A stretch of 64,000 bases of DNA from Pedobacter sp. D749 (GCF_019317285.1 NZ_CP079218.1:1-64000), one strand, 5' to 3'; positions 8,696-22,191 are shown, numbered from the stretch's first letter. The notes: a model not told the origin generated them from the letters alone. Numbers and translations: made by a program.

Positions 8696-9660
8696 TAGTT
8701 TTTACTAAAACGGTAAGCAAGACTATAAAAGGCATAACGGTAGCCGGTGGCGCTGTTTTTAACTTCGTTAGATGTAAAAGTAGCGGTGTAGTTGGCTGTC
8801 CAGCGTGCAATGGCGAAAGTTAATCCCATCTGTGTGGTAAAAACAAAAGGTTTTGGTTTAAAGGTAATTGGTCCCTTATCACTCCTAAATAAACCACCCT
8901 GCAAGCTCGAATCAAACGCAACAGCATGTAATTGCGGATTAACCGAAAGAAAAAGTTCGTATTTACGCGTAGTTTTGTAGTTATTGTTATTACTCACCAA
9001 ACTGTTAAAAGCTGCTGAGCCTTCCATATCGTTAAATCTGCCTAACCGCAACATGGCGCCAAGATTGGCCTTTGTAATTACGTTGCCTAGCGCAGCCGAA
9101 GCCGTTCCAGTAGCATCAAATACCTTATTATTGGTGGTGATTAAAAGCTTGTTGTATTCGGCGCCAAGGTTCAGTGTCGGCTCACTTTTTAAACCGTATT
9201 CCCAACCTTCAATCTGGTTTTGACCAACTAGTTTATGAAATGCTTTTTGAAACTTTTCGCCCAAAGCATCTTTTCCGGTAATTCCAATTTGTGTAGAAAC
9301 CTTTAGCATTTGTTTATTGCTATAAAAACGGCTATAATTTGCTTCGCCATAAAGGTAGGCTGTAAAAGGGCGGTCGTGTAGAGCAGGGTTTGGTACAAAG
9401 CTGTAGTAGGGATTATATATTTTTTGACCAAGCTCAAAGCCAATAATCTCTTTGCTTCTCCCGGTTTTCAGGTTTTCACCATTTAAAGCGTGCCTAAATT
9501 TAATAAAAGCACCGTTTGTATAATAGCGGTCGCTTGTAATATCAATGTAAGCATCGTTCTCGGAAATAATAACAAGCTCATTTTTATAATTTTGCGCGTA
9601 ACTGATTTCTGCTATGCCGATAAATAGCAGAGAAAAGTATAATTTGAGCATCAACTTCAT
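8695..9660 (-). CDS. LpxR family lipid A deacylase
   Basis: A 321-aa outer-membrane barrel with a signal peptide ending SYAQ (about 22). It carries the LpxR hallmark: S33-E-N35-D36 and, further on, T42-S-D-R-Y-Y-T-N-G; N35/D36 match the LpxR active-site Asn-Asp. The conserved His lies in KAFHKLVGQ and is followed by GWEYGL. LpxR releases the 3'-acyloxyacyl group of lipid A. It is first in a two-gene operon with the PagL-type gene, with which it shares one base. Confidence 0.82.
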   Translation of the reverse strand: MKLMLKLYFSLLFIGIAEISYAQNYKNELVIISENDAYIDITSDRYYTNGAFIKFRHALNGENLKTGRSKEIIGFELGQKIYNPYYSFVPNPALHDRPFTAYLYGEANYSRFYSNKQMLKVSTQIGITGKDALGEKFQKAFHKLVGQNQIEGWEYGLKSEPTLNLGAEYNKLLITTNNKVFDATGTASAALGNVITKANLGAMLRLGRFNDMEGSAAFNSLVSNNNNYKTTRKYELFLSVNPQLHAVAFDSSLQGGLFRSDKGPITFKPKPFVFTTQMGLTFAIARWTANYTATFTSNEVKNSATGYRYAFYSLAYRFSKN

Positions 9661-9945
9661 TTGTTTGGATGATTTATTAAGGGTATAAAAGTATTAATTA
9701 TTGTTCAAAATATCGATACCACACCCCTTAGTTAAGCTTTATTATTCATTTCGTATCTATTATGCTATTTGTTTTTTTAGCAAAGCAGTTGTTATGCTAC
9801 TATATAAGTATGCTCCCGCTTTCCGTTTATAGTGCCGGCGTGAAGCCGGCAGCTACCACTTCAATCGGGTTTAGGTGGCGGAGGGCAGGGGTAACTTACG
9901 AAGTTTCTAATGGCAGGGTGCAGGGAAATCGTAAGTTTTTAGGTC

Positions 9946-9978
9946 AAACCTCGCAGGTTTTTAAAACCTGCGAGGTTT
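9946..9978. repeat. 33-bp near-perfect palindrome
   Basis: Arms 9946-9961 (AAACCTCGCAGGTTTT) and 9963-9978 are exact complements around one central base. It lies in the ~1 kb gap between lpxR and the rRNA operon, after a second small element (GCCGGCGTGAAGCCGGC at 9834-9850). GGTGTAAACACC at 9986-9997 is a further short palindrome. No gene is supported in 9661-10080. Confidence 0.85.
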
Positions 9979-10006
9979 ATAAGGAGGTGTAAACACCTTT
10001 CCTTTC

Positions 10007-10035
10007 AAAAAGTTTTGCTGGAGGCAAAACTTTTT
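10007..10035. terminator. Hairpin upstream of the rRNA promoters
   Basis: A 12-bp perfect stem, AAAAAGTTTTGC (10007-10018) and its complement (10024-10035), with a 5-nt loop and T-run on both strands. It may insulate the rRNA promoters from upstream transcription. Confidence 0.6.
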
Positions 10036-10089
10036 CATGCTGTAAACCATCAACTTACACCAATCCATACAGGATTTGACAAATTTCCT

Positions 10090-10119
10090 TTGCGGAAGCG
10101 ATAAAAAATCCTACTTTTG
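10090..10119 (+). promoter_or_regulatory. rRNA promoter P1
   Basis: TTG at 10090-10092, a 19-bp spacer, then TACTTTTG at 10112-10119, matching the Bacteroidota housekeeping promoter (TTG about -33, TAnnTTTG about -7). It is followed by GCATCCCGC, similar to the starts after P2 and P3. Confidence 0.8.
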
Positions 10120-10201
10120 CATCCCGCTTCGGAGGAAGAGGTTAATAAACTGAAAGGGTGGCATAGTGATACGGAGAGCGGGATTTATTTTAAAATAAAT
10201 A

Positions 10202-10231
10202 TTGCTAAAGAGAAAAAGATTGTTACCTTTG
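10202..10231 (+). promoter_or_regulatory. rRNA promoter P2
   Basis: TTG at 10202-10204, 19-bp spacer, TACCTTTG at 10224-10231. It is followed by GCAGCCCGG. The spacer length is identical to P1 and P3. Confidence 0.85.
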
Positions 10232-10327
10232 CAGCCCGGTTCGGAAGAATGGGAAGCCAGTTAAACCTGGCATATTGAAAAGCAAACAAGGAAAGAATAG
10301 AGCTTGAAAAAATAAAATTTATTTTAT

Positions 10328-10357
10328 TTGGAAGTTTAAAAAAGTTCCTTACCTTTG
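10328..10357 (+). promoter_or_regulatory. rRNA promoter P3
   Basis: TTG at 10328-10330, 19-bp spacer, TACCTTTG at 10350-10357, then GCACTCCC. Transcription would start near 10364, giving a leader of about 320 nt before 16S rRNA. No gene is seen in 10080-10687. Confidence 0.88.
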
Positions 10358-10687
10358 CACTCCCAACCGAAAGGAAGCGGGAAAATCGGAACGGCGGATG
10401 TTGGGAAGATAGAAAAAAAAGATTGAAACAGACGTAAACACGTTTAAGACTAACAAGACTTGAACGAACTGAAGTTTGAAGATATATAAGTGATCGGCCG
10501 TGAGGTTTACCAGATCAGAAAGTTCTTAAAAGAGATGTCAATGTAGCGTAGCGAGGTAATGGAGTACTGATCAAAGTACATGATTACGTAGCTTTATTTT
10601 AAAGGTGGTGTCTAACAGACAACATAACAAAAAAGAAGACTATTTTTAACAATAGTTAAAACTGGTCAGCATCTTACAACACATTTT

Positions 10688-12210
<1,523 letters not shown>

Positions 12211-12458
12211 TGGAGTAGACTCACCTACTCGCCACGCAACATGATATTTCGATAAGGTAGAAGGTAATAAGGTAGAAGGCTTAAGGTCTTGATACTTGAT
12301 ACCATATACTTTATACTAAAAAGAGAAAAAAGAAACACCCAGAAGAAAACGGTGGGCTACTATAAAGGTAAGCTTAACGGAGACAAGAAGGGGAAGCCAA
12401 AGGAAGCAGTAGCGGTAAGATACTATATACTGCAAACAATGCTTACCTGGAATTAAGA

Positions 12459-12533
12459 AGTCCCGTAGCTCAGCCTGGTTAGAGCACTACACTGATAATG
12501 TAGGGGTCTCCAGTTCAAATCTGGACGGGACTA
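12459..12533 (+). tRNA. tRNA-Ile (GAT)
   Basis: In the 16S-23S spacer. The acceptor stem AGTCCCG pairs with CGGGACT, followed by discriminator A12533. D-arm TAGCTCAG..., the anticodon loop CTGATAA with anticodon GAT, and a T-arm GTTCAAATC are all present. CCA is not encoded (CAC follows), unlike the neighbouring tRNA-Ala. Confidence 0.96.
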
Positions 12534-12548
12534 CACATTTAAAATCCT

Positions 12549-12628
<80 letters not shown>

Positions 12629-13058
12629 TTAAGGTTGAGGGTTGAAAGGTGTAGGGTAAAACCTATAGCTGAAACAAACCACAACAGAATACACACCTTA
12701 TTATCGGGATAGATAATATACATTGACATAAAGATTAAGAAAGAAGAAACGCCATGGGGCACATATATAGATATAATGATATCGAAATATGAAACGGTTC
12801 GAGACCGCAGTTTTTACTAATAAGGAATAAGCTATAGGCTTAGGTTAGGGCACATTAAACCCTACACCTTTATACCCTCAGCCTTATACCTTAATAAAGT
12901 TCTTTGACATATTGGAAGAAGTTAAAAAAGAAGAGCAAACAACAATAGGCGACTGTTGTGTTTGTGCTCACCAACCCAAGAGGCAACTCGAAGGAAGGTA
13001 TGAGACATCATAACAAGAGCAAAAAAGCATACCATATGGCGCAAAAGGCATATGAGTA

Positions 13059-15932
<2,874 letters not shown>

Positions 15933-16062
15933 AGCAAACAGACTGTTGTTTGTTCTTCAAACTAACTTCTTTCAATACTGTTTAAGGTTTAAGGCGAAAG
16001 GCTTAAGGTTTAGGGATTCCCCTCCACCTTTATACCCTCTACCTTCTACCTCAATAAAATAT

Positions 16063-16172
16063 TCAGGTGCCTATATCGGTGGTGTCCACCTCTTCCCATT
16101 CCGAACAGAGCAGTTAAGCCCACCAGAGCCGATGGTACTGCGGTAACACGTGGGAGAGTAGGTCGGTGCCAG
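16063..16172 (+). rRNA. rrf: 5S ribosomal RNA, copy 1
   Basis: A 110-nt 5S rRNA, about 130 bp after 23S. Helix I forms from GGTGCC (16066-16071) and GGTGCC (16165-16170) by G-U-containing pairing; the central CCGAACAGAGCAGTTAAGCCC loop and the GGTACTGC arm are typical. A hairpin terminator follows. Confidence 0.95.
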
Positions 16173-16180
16173 ATCTTAAA

Positions 16181-16217
16181 AAGAAACCCTTTAGCAGAAA
16201 TGTTAAAGGGTTTTCTT
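16181..16217 (+). terminator. Terminator after 5S copy 1
   Basis: AACCCTTTAGCA, a GAAA tetraloop, then TGTTAAAGGGTT followed by TTCTTGTT. Strong stem with one mismatch and a short T-rich tail. Confidence 0.75.
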
Positions 16218-16349
16218 GTTATATACAAGGCCTTGTGTTTAAGGCCAGCGAAATTGAAATACTGAAAGGCTAAAAGCTGAAAGAGCAAAGACCAAAGGTG
16301 GATTACGCTTTAGTCTTTAAGCTTCTTCTTTAGTCTTAAATAAAAATAT

Positions 16350-16459
16350 TCAGGTGCCTATATCGGTGGTGTCCACCTCTTCCCATTCCGAACAGAGCAG
16401 TTAAGCCCACCAGAGCCGATGGTACTGCGGTAACACGTGGGAGAGTAGGTCGGTGCCAG
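16350..16459 (+). rRNA. rrf: 5S ribosomal RNA, copy 2
   Basis: Second 5S gene 287 bp downstream of the first, identical over 110 nt as read, with identical flanks (AATATTCAGG before, AGATCTTAAAAAGAAACC after). The spacer between copies is otherwise different, so duplication was of the gene plus short flanks. Confidence 0.95.
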
Positions 16460-16467
16460 ATCTTAAA

Positions 16468-16504
16468 AAGAAACCCCTCAACAGAAATGTTGGAGGGGTT
16501 TCTT
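16468..16504 (+). terminator. Terminator after 5S copy 2, end of rRNA operon
   Basis: AAACCCCTCAACA, GAAA tetraloop, TGTTGGAGGGGTTT then CTTGTTTTA. The stem has a single bulged base. It probably ends the operon. Confidence 0.8.
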
Positions 16505-16563
16505 GTTTTAATGGCTTTGTGAAGTATATTATTTAAAACTGTTAAAGCATTAAATGGGATTAT

Positions 16564-16721
16564 GCAAAGGTTCTTTTCTTAATGTCCTTAATCCCTTAAT
16601 GGTAAAGGGGCCATAAATTTTTCTCACCATTAAGGCGTTAAGCAAAGTTAAGGGTTTGCTCCCGCAGATCACGCTGATCTCCGCAGAGGCCATTCATCAT
16701 CCATTTTACATCTTACCTGTT
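16564..16721. repeat. Direct repeat copy A (~158 bp)
   Basis: Nearly identical to 16752-16911 (differences are few and mostly single-base). Contains CTTAATCCCTTAATGG, CACCATTAAGGCGTTAAGC and CCGCAGATCACGCTGATCTCCGC, phrases resembling intergenic repeats of this phylum. No gene is supported in 16505-17121. Confidence 0.85.
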
Positions 16722-16751
16722 TAGTTCCAGCAAAACGTTAAAAATGATTAG

Positions 16752-16911
16752 GCAAAGGTTCTTTTTCTTAATGTCCTTAATCCCTTAATGGTAAAGGGGC
16801 CATAAATTTTTCTCACCATTAAGGCGTTAAGCAAAGTTAAGGGTTTGCTCCCGCAGATCACGCTGATCTCCGCAGAAGCCATTCCATCATCCATTATCCA
16901 TCTTACCTGTT
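16752..16911. repeat. Direct repeat copy B (~160 bp)
   Basis: Second copy, 188 bp downstream of copy A. It carries an extra T in the T-run near its start, AAGCC for AGGCC, and a slightly different 3' part (CCATTATCCA against CCATTTTACA). A 30-bp non-repeated spacer separates the copies. An open frame at 16748-16963 on the minus strand is a by-product. Confidence 0.85.
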
Positions 16912-16931
16912 TTCCTTCTTCTTTCCTGTTT

Positions 16932-16992
16932 AATAGCCCTGATGGGAGTGAGCACGGAGACAATTCTTCATTGGCGGAGTAAAACGGACAGC
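16932..16992 (+). repeat. Degraded copy of the TAGCCC dispersed element
   Basis: Reads TAGCCCTGATGGGAGTGAGC ... GGAGTAAAACGGACAGCAGG. The head and tail match the pattern at 4756-4910 and 18914-19010, but weakly. No coding potential is seen. Confidence 0.45.
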
Positions 16993-17121
16993 AGGACGGA
17001 ACCTAACCTAATGGTTACTGCTGCTGCGCTTCAAAAACAGATTGACTCTCTTGTTAAAAAATGTAAAATCTTTCAACCTCAAGGTAATAAAACCGTATTA
17101 TTGTAGTATTTCGTACATATT

Positions 17122-18894
17122 ATGATGATGAATGTGAATCTTAAGAAATTAACTTTTCTTGCTTTTATTTTGTGTGTAAATTTTAGTGTTTTTGCTCAAA
17201 GTAAAAATGTACAACTCCCTGCAAATTGGTTTAACCTCGATTTACAGGAAAATGGATATTTTGGTATTAGCACGGAGAAAGCTTATCGTGAACTTCTAAA
17301 GGATAAAAAACCAAAACAAAACGTTATCGTGGCAGTAATTGATGGTGGTGTTGATATCAATCATCCTGATTTGCAAAGTGTTTTATGGACAAATAAAAAA
17401 GAGATTCCTGGAAATGGAATAGACGATGACGGCAACGGTTATATTGATGATATTCATGGCTGGAATTTTATCGGTTCTAAAAAAGGTAATCTGGAGTTCG
17501 ATAATTTAGAACTGGTGCGTTTGTTAAGAATTTATACTCCGAAGTATCAATCAACAACCAATTTAACTCCTTTAGATAGCACGCAAAAGGAAGAATTTAA
17601 GCTTTATAAGAAAATGGTTGGCGATTTTGGTAAAAAATATGAAGATGCCAGCAATACTTTTTCTGTTTTGATTGCCATTAACAAAGTATTAGATTCTGTA
17701 GCAAAGATCAATAAAAAAGAGATCCCAACGATGGCGGATGTTGATCAGTATAAAGCTGATGATGAAACTGAAGAGCAGGTAAAAACAATCATCAGAAAAG
17801 GGGCTAAAGAAGATGGTAGTTTCGAGAAGTTTTATAAGAACATAAAGGAAGGATATAAGCAATACGATGCAATGCTGAAGTATAACCTAAACCCTAAATA
17901 CGATATGCGCGCGGAACTGGTTGGCGATGATTATAGCAATTCTTACCAAAAGGATTATGGAAACAACGATGTTAAAGGTCCCGATGCTTTTCATGGTACG
18001 CACGTATCGGGCATTATTGGTGCCGATCGTACGAATTCAACAGGTATTTTGGGGGTAGCCAATCATGTAAGTATTATGGCTATCAGGGTAGTGCCTACTG
18101 GTGATGAACGGGATAAAGATGTGGCTAATGGCATTAGGTATGCAGTTGATAATGGCGCCAGGGTAATTAATATGAGTTTTGGCAAAAGTTACAAGTGGGA
18201 TAAAAAAGCAGTAGATTCGGCGGTAAAATACGCAGAACTTAAAGGTGTATTGTTGGTACATGCAGCCGGAAACGACAACCAGAACAACGATATTGAAGAG
18301 AATTTCCCGAATAAGTTTTTTGACAATAAAGAGGCAGAAAAGTACAAGGAAGCCAATAAAAAACCCAGCAAGCCAGATTTTACGCCACCTAAGCCTATGG
18401 CACAAAATAACGGAATGGGCATGAGACCACCTTATAACCGCCCTTCATTCGTAAAGCCTGCACCAATCGACTCAGCAAAGTTTAATCTACCCCATGCTAA
18501 TAATTGGATTGAAGTGGGTGCAAGTGCTTATAAAGATGATGATAATCTAAAAGCCGATTTCTCTAATTATGGCAAGTACAGCGTTGATGTTTTTGCACCA
18601 GGGTTTTTGATCAAATCGACAGTGCCAGATAATAAATATGAAGAAGCTGATGGAACAAGTATGGCTTCGCCGGTTGTTGCTGGTTTAGCTGGTTTAATTT
18701 TAAGCTATTATCCAGAATTAACACCTGTTCAGGTAAGAGAAATAATCATGAAATCGGTTTCGAAAGTAGCACATAAGATAAAATACAAGAATGATAGAGG
18801 GGAGAACACCCGTGTGCTTTTTAGCGAAATATGTGTGAGCGGAGGTATTGTAAATACTTATAACGCACTTAAATTGGCAGAGTCGTATAAATAA
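17122..18894 (+). CDS. Subtilisin-like serine peptidase (S8), exported
   Basis: A 590-aa exported protease. A signal peptide of about 26 residues ends VFAQ. The S8 triad is visible: D74 in AVIDGGVDI, H291 in FHGTHVSG, S513 in DGTSMASP. The ~215 residues between Asp and His are much longer than in subtilisin and include a charged helical insertion; a Pro-rich insertion (KPSKPDFTPPKPMAQ) lies before the Ser. No C-terminal secretion domain is present, so it is probably periplasmic or surface. It is monocistronic, between repeat regions. Confidence 0.93.
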   Translation: MMMNVNLKKLTFLAFILCVNFSVFAQSKNVQLPANWFNLDLQENGYFGISTEKAYRELLKDKKPKQNVIVAVIDGGVDINHPDLQSVLWTNKKEIPGNGIDDDGNGYIDDIHGWNFIGSKKGNLEFDNLELVRLLRIYTPKYQSTTNLTPLDSTQKEEFKLYKKMVGDFGKKYEDASNTFSVLIAINKVLDSVAKINKKEIPTMADVDQYKADDETEEQVKTIIRKGAKEDGSFEKFYKNIKEGYKQYDAMLKYNLNPKYDMRAELVGDDYSNSYQKDYGNNDVKGPDAFHGTHVSGIIGADRTNSTGILGVANHVSIMAIRVVPTGDERDKDVANGIRYAVDNGARVINMSFGKSYKWDKKAVDSAVKYAELKGVLLVHAAGNDNQNNDIEENFPNKFFDNKEAEKYKEANKKPSKPDFTPPKPMAQNNGMGMRPPYNRPSFVKPAPIDSAKFNLPHANNWIEVGASAYKDDDNLKADFSNYGKYSVDVFAPGFLIKSTVPDNKYEEADGTSMASPVVAGLAGLILSYYPELTPVQVREIIMKSVSKVAHKIKYKNDRGENTRVLFSEICVSGGIVNTYNALKLAESYK

Positions 18895-18913
18895 AGAAGA
18901 GGTTTTTAGTTTT

Positions 18914-19010
18914 TTGGAGCGCAAGGGCATTACAACTATTTAGGTTTGTTCCCTTGCTCCGCTATATCCCTTCGCTGCGCTTTCGGGGATGCCGCTTCGC
19001 CCGGGGCTAA
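18914..19010 (-). repeat. Dispersed element with AGCCCCG head
   Basis: On the minus strand it reads AGCCCCGGGCGAAGCGGC ... AGCGAAGGGATATAGCGG ... TGCCCTTGCGCTCC. The final GCCCTTGCGCTCCAAAA matches GCCCTGCGCTCCAAAA at 4756-4771. It lies in the 228-bp gap after the peptidase, which holds no gene. Confidence 0.65.
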
Positions 19011-19122
19011 GCACTCCCAATGTCAGCTCTGCAAATGTAAACTTAACTACAGATATAAAAGCCCGTGTTTATCTGTGTGCATCTGTGGTTAAAAAACTTA
19101 ATTAATAACATAAAAACAAAAA

Positions 19123-19902
19123 CTACGAAACCAGGGTTTTAATAAACTCCTGAAAGGTGCCAAACGGATAATTTTTATGCTTCATCCACGAAATTAGCGC
19201 TTCCATACGTTCGATCATTTTTATACCTGTATTCTTCCTTACATAACCAGGGAAGCCAAAGCGTTCGAAATCATTTAAATCGGTAAATTCCCAGGGGTGA
19301 AAATATATATTCAGGTATTTATCCTTTTTATAAGTCCAACTGGCTAAGGTTTTGTAAATGCTTAAAGGAAGATTGTGGAAAGAGAGCCAGAATAGCGGGA
19401 ACCGGACCATCGGGCTAACAGAAGCAGGGATCTGCAAAACATTATCTTTAATAAAATGCGTTCGCGAAATATTAAAATTATTATAGCGTCCGGGTAGATA
19501 AGTTGGATTGATGGATGTGTTGTACGTGTATCCAGCCTTTTCAATCTCCTTTTCATCAACAGGCATCATTCTCGCCATGCGGTAACCTGTAATTTCTTTA
19601 CCTGAAAGTTCTTCGAGTTTGAGCTTAGATTGAAGCAGGTGTTCAGGTTTAAAATCAGAATGATAATAACCGTGAGAGGCCAGTTCATGCCCTGTTTCAG
19701 TAATCCGCTTAATCAGATCAGGTATATTTTCGGCAAAAGTAACCGTGCAGAAAAAAGTAGCTTTCACACTATATTTATCCAAAATGTCTAAAATAGCGAT
19801 AGTCCCTGCTCTCGAAATGGCAATCTGATCTTCAAAGGAGATTTCTTTTCCGTATTCAAAAGGCATGTCAAACTCTTCGATATCAAAACTTAACAGTACC
19901 AT
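19123..19902 (-). CDS. Polysaccharide deacetylase family protein (CE4/NodB)
   Basis: A 259-aa NodB-homology protein. The first motif is SFDIEEFD with catalytic-type D7; the metal motif is S76-H77-G-Y-Y-H81; NIYFHPWEF late in the protein supplies the last His motif. The SFD-x-E variant is typical of the PuuE/DUF3473 branch, which deacetylates glycans or acts on related amides. No signal peptide is present, so it is cytosolic. It is last in an operon with a GT2 and a GT87-like gene, pointing to lipid-linked glycan building. Confidence 0.85.
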   Translation of the reverse strand: MVLLSFDIEEFDMPFEYGKEISFEDQIAISRAGTIAILDILDKYSVKATFFCTVTFAENIPDLIKRITETGHELASHGYYHSDFKPEHLLQSKLKLEELSGKEITGYRMARMMPVDEKEIEKAGYTYNTSINPTYLPGRYNNFNISRTHFIKDNVLQIPASVSPMVRFPLFWLSFHNLPLSIYKTLASWTYKKDKYLNIYFHPWEFTDLNDFERFGFPGYVRKNTGIKMIERMEALISWMKHKNYPFGTFQEFIKTLVS

Positions 19903-19903
19903 T

Positions 19904-20836
19904 TTATTTTTGCTGGATATTGGTTGAACGGATAATATAATTTGGACGATTTTTAGTTTGCATAAACATCTTACCTACATAAATGCCTATAATACCCAAG
20001 ATAATAAGCTGTAGTCCCCCAAAAAAGACGATGGTCATAATTACTGATGCCCAGCCAGAAACTTCTACATGGTTTACAAATGCGTAGATAATGTAAGGGA
20101 TATACAGTACAGATGCAAAGGAAAGAATGAAACCAAGGTATACCGCAGAATATAGGGGTTTTATACTGAATGAGGTAACGCCATGTAGCGCCAGCCTTAA
20201 CATCTTTTTAAAAGTATATTTGCTATTTCCCGAAAAACGTGCTGCAGGATTGTAACGAATGGCATACTGCTTAAAGCCAAGCCACTTTACCAAACCACGT
20301 AAAAATGGCTCATTTTCATGAAAATTCCTGAAAACACTTACAACTTTTCGATCAAGTAAGCGGAAATCGGCAGCACCTGGCTCAAGATCAATATCTGATA
20401 ACCAGTTTAAGGTTTTATAAAATAAGCTTGAGGAGCTTCTTTTTCCTTTTGATAAATTCTTATCTTCTTCTCTGATGGTGTACACCACTTCGAAGCCTTC
20501 CTGCCACTTCTGCAACATTTGGGGAATTAACTCAGGAGGATGTTGCATATCGCAGTCCATAGAAATTACGCAATCGCCAAACGCATGGTCCATACCTGCT
20601 TTAACTGCCAATTGATGACCAAAATTTTTGGAGAATTCGAGAAAGAATATGTTGCCAGCAGTTGAAGCGTATTCTTTTATTGTTTCGAGGGTATGATCGG
20701 CGCTTCCATCATCCACCAGGATAATTTCATAATCGTAATTGATGGTTGAAAAAACTTTTTTAATACTTTCGGTTATTACAAAAATATTATCGGCTTCGTT
20801 GTAAGCAGGGATTACTATAGAAACTAATTTATTCAT
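19904..20836 (-). CDS. GT2 glycosyltransferase, polyprenyl-phosphate type (GtrB-like)
   Basis: A 310-aa GT-A enzyme with IVIPAYNEADNI at the N-terminus, the VDDGSADHT nucleotide motif, SMDCDMQHPPE carrying the DxD-type metal site, and two C-terminal membrane helices (about 228-255 and 265-292). This arrangement matches GtrB/ArnC/DPM1-like enzymes that transfer a sugar from a nucleotide to polyprenyl phosphate. It has a 1-bp gap to the deacetylase and an ATGA overlap with the upstream membrane protein. Confidence 0.9.
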   Translation of the reverse strand: MNKLVSIVIPAYNEADNIFVITESIKKVFSTINYDYEIILVDDGSADHTLETIKEYASTAGNIFFLEFSKNFGHQLAVKAGMDHAFGDCVISMDCDMQHPPELIPQMLQKWQEGFEVVYTIREEDKNLSKGKRSSSSLFYKTLNWLSDIDLEPGAADFRLLDRKVVSVFRNFHENEPFLRGLVKWLGFKQYAIRYNPAARFSGNSKYTFKKMLRLALHGVTSFSIKPLYSAVYLGFILSFASVLYIPYIIYAFVNHVEVSGWASVIMTIVFFGGLQLIILGIIGIYVGKMFMQTKNRPNYIIRSTNIQQK

Positions 20837-22017
20837 TTATCGGCAATCAGATAAGACTCAAAATCCTCTTTCATCATCTGGTAAATTATGGTTAGCCAAA
20901 TGATAACGCAAGGTAGGGCTTTAAGAGAATATAGACGAATAAATTCTTTTACCGGCCTTGGGAAAATATCGGTTGGCGACAGGCTGGTTAATATAAATGC
21001 AAAAATAAACAAGGCAATTATCAACCCTTTTTTTGGGTTTTGCTGCACCATAAACCAAATGGCAACACCTGCGAAAGCAATAATATAGGTTGGGGATTCA
21101 GAACCACTGCTAAATATAACGGTAAAAATAAGGGTTGATGCCAATAACATTAACCTAAAGCCAATGTGTTTATATTGCTTTATCCGTAAATAGGGCAAAG
21201 CAAATAATATAAGACCACCTAATAAAAACGGGAGATTGGGAATGTTTACGTTTCCTGTTGCTCTCCTTACGATCCCCATTAAAGAAATATCCTGAAATGA
21301 AGTTAATGATGCATTTAAGTCATTTTTATGGGCTAGGGAATGGTACCAGTCGCTATATGATTGAATTACAAATGCCGGAGATGAAATTACCATTGGTAAA
21401 ACAAAAAGTACTGCAAAAGCGATTAAGCCGCCTATGATAAATTTTAACTTATTTTTAGTGAAGAAGAAAAATGCCAATCCAACAATTCCGTAAAGTTTAA
21501 CCAATGTGCCGAAGGCGATAAAAAAAGCCGATTGTACTTCCTTCTTTTTAATCAGATGGGAGAAACTTAGTAATATTAATCCTGTTAGTGCAATGTTAAA
21601 CTGAAAGCTGAAAAGTGCAGTTAATGTTTCATTTGCACAGATCCATGCAATTATGGTTCGCTTGTTAAGTGAAATGGGTAGGCTGTAAATTCCCCAAAGT
21701 AATATGGCAATATTGGCGATGTTCCAAAGTATACAGCCCAATCCATCAGGTAATAAGGCAAAAGGCGCTATGAAAATCGAAAACACAGGACCATAATGGT
21801 TACTATCAAAGTATTCAGGATAATTATTGTATAAATTCTCTAAATCGATGGTATGCCAGTATACATATTTAAAAATCAGGTAATTATTATAGGAATGGTG
21901 ATGGTATTGCTTAAAACCAGCTACAAGAGCCAATAGGAGATAAATGGCAAATACACATTGCTTTTTTAAAAGTAATGAGGACAGTTTACCAAGATTAGTT
22001 TTTGTGTAAGTGTTCAT
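20833..22017 (-). CDS. GT87/DUF2029-like membrane glycosyltransferase
   Basis: A 394-aa protein with roughly ten membrane helices. An early periplasmic loop carries YFDSNHYGPVFS, the Asp/His-Tyr-x-Pro pattern of GT87 polyprenol-phosphate mannosyltransferases. ATG 22017 is chosen; a TTG 18 bp further upstream would add six residues. Its partner GT2 probably makes the polyprenyl-sugar donor and this enzyme uses it outside the membrane. The stop overlaps the GT2 start (ATGA). Confidence 0.78.
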   Translation of the reverse strand: MNTYTKTNLGKLSSLLLKKQCVFAIYLLLALVAGFKQYHHHSYNNYLIFKYVYWHTIDLENLYNNYPEYFDSNHYGPVFSIFIAPFALLPDGLGCILWNIANIAILLWGIYSLPISLNKRTIIAWICANETLTALFSFQFNIALTGLILLSFSHLIKKKEVQSAFFIAFGTLVKLYGIVGLAFFFFTKNKLKFIIGGLIAFAVLFVLPMVISSPAFVIQSYSDWYHSLAHKNDLNASLTSFQDISLMGIVRRATGNVNIPNLPFLLGGLILFALPYLRIKQYKHIGFRLMLLASTLIFTVIFSSGSESPTYIIAFAGVAIWFMVQQNPKKGLIIALFIFAFILTSLSPTDIFPRPVKEFIRLYSLKALPCVIIWLTIIYQMMKEDFESYLIADK

Positions 22018-22156
22018 TATAATTTGGTGCCGCAATATAACTATTTTAACAGCTCACATAGACATCTATTCTTTTAAAGCTTTGCTTTTTGTTCCCGATT
22101 GAAATACATATGGAAGATTAATTTGGCTAGGGTTAATTTTTTTTTCTTTAATACAC

Positions 22157-22191
22157 AAAACCCTGTACAAAGTCAATTGTACAGGGTTTTT
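22157..22191 (-). terminator. Terminator of the GH51 gene
   Basis: A 14-bp perfect stem, AAAACCCTGTACAA (22157-22170) and complement (22177-22190), loop 6 nt, with T-runs on both sides. It lies 20 bp after the GH51 stop. Confidence 0.85.

Noticed and set aside
9762..9992. 76-codon frame
   Set aside because: Covers palindromic repeats only.
16748..16963. Minus-strand frame over repeat copy B
   Set aside because: By-product of the direct repeat.
22018..22035. TTG start for the GT87-like protein
   Set aside because: ATG 22017 is closer to the membrane-protein start.
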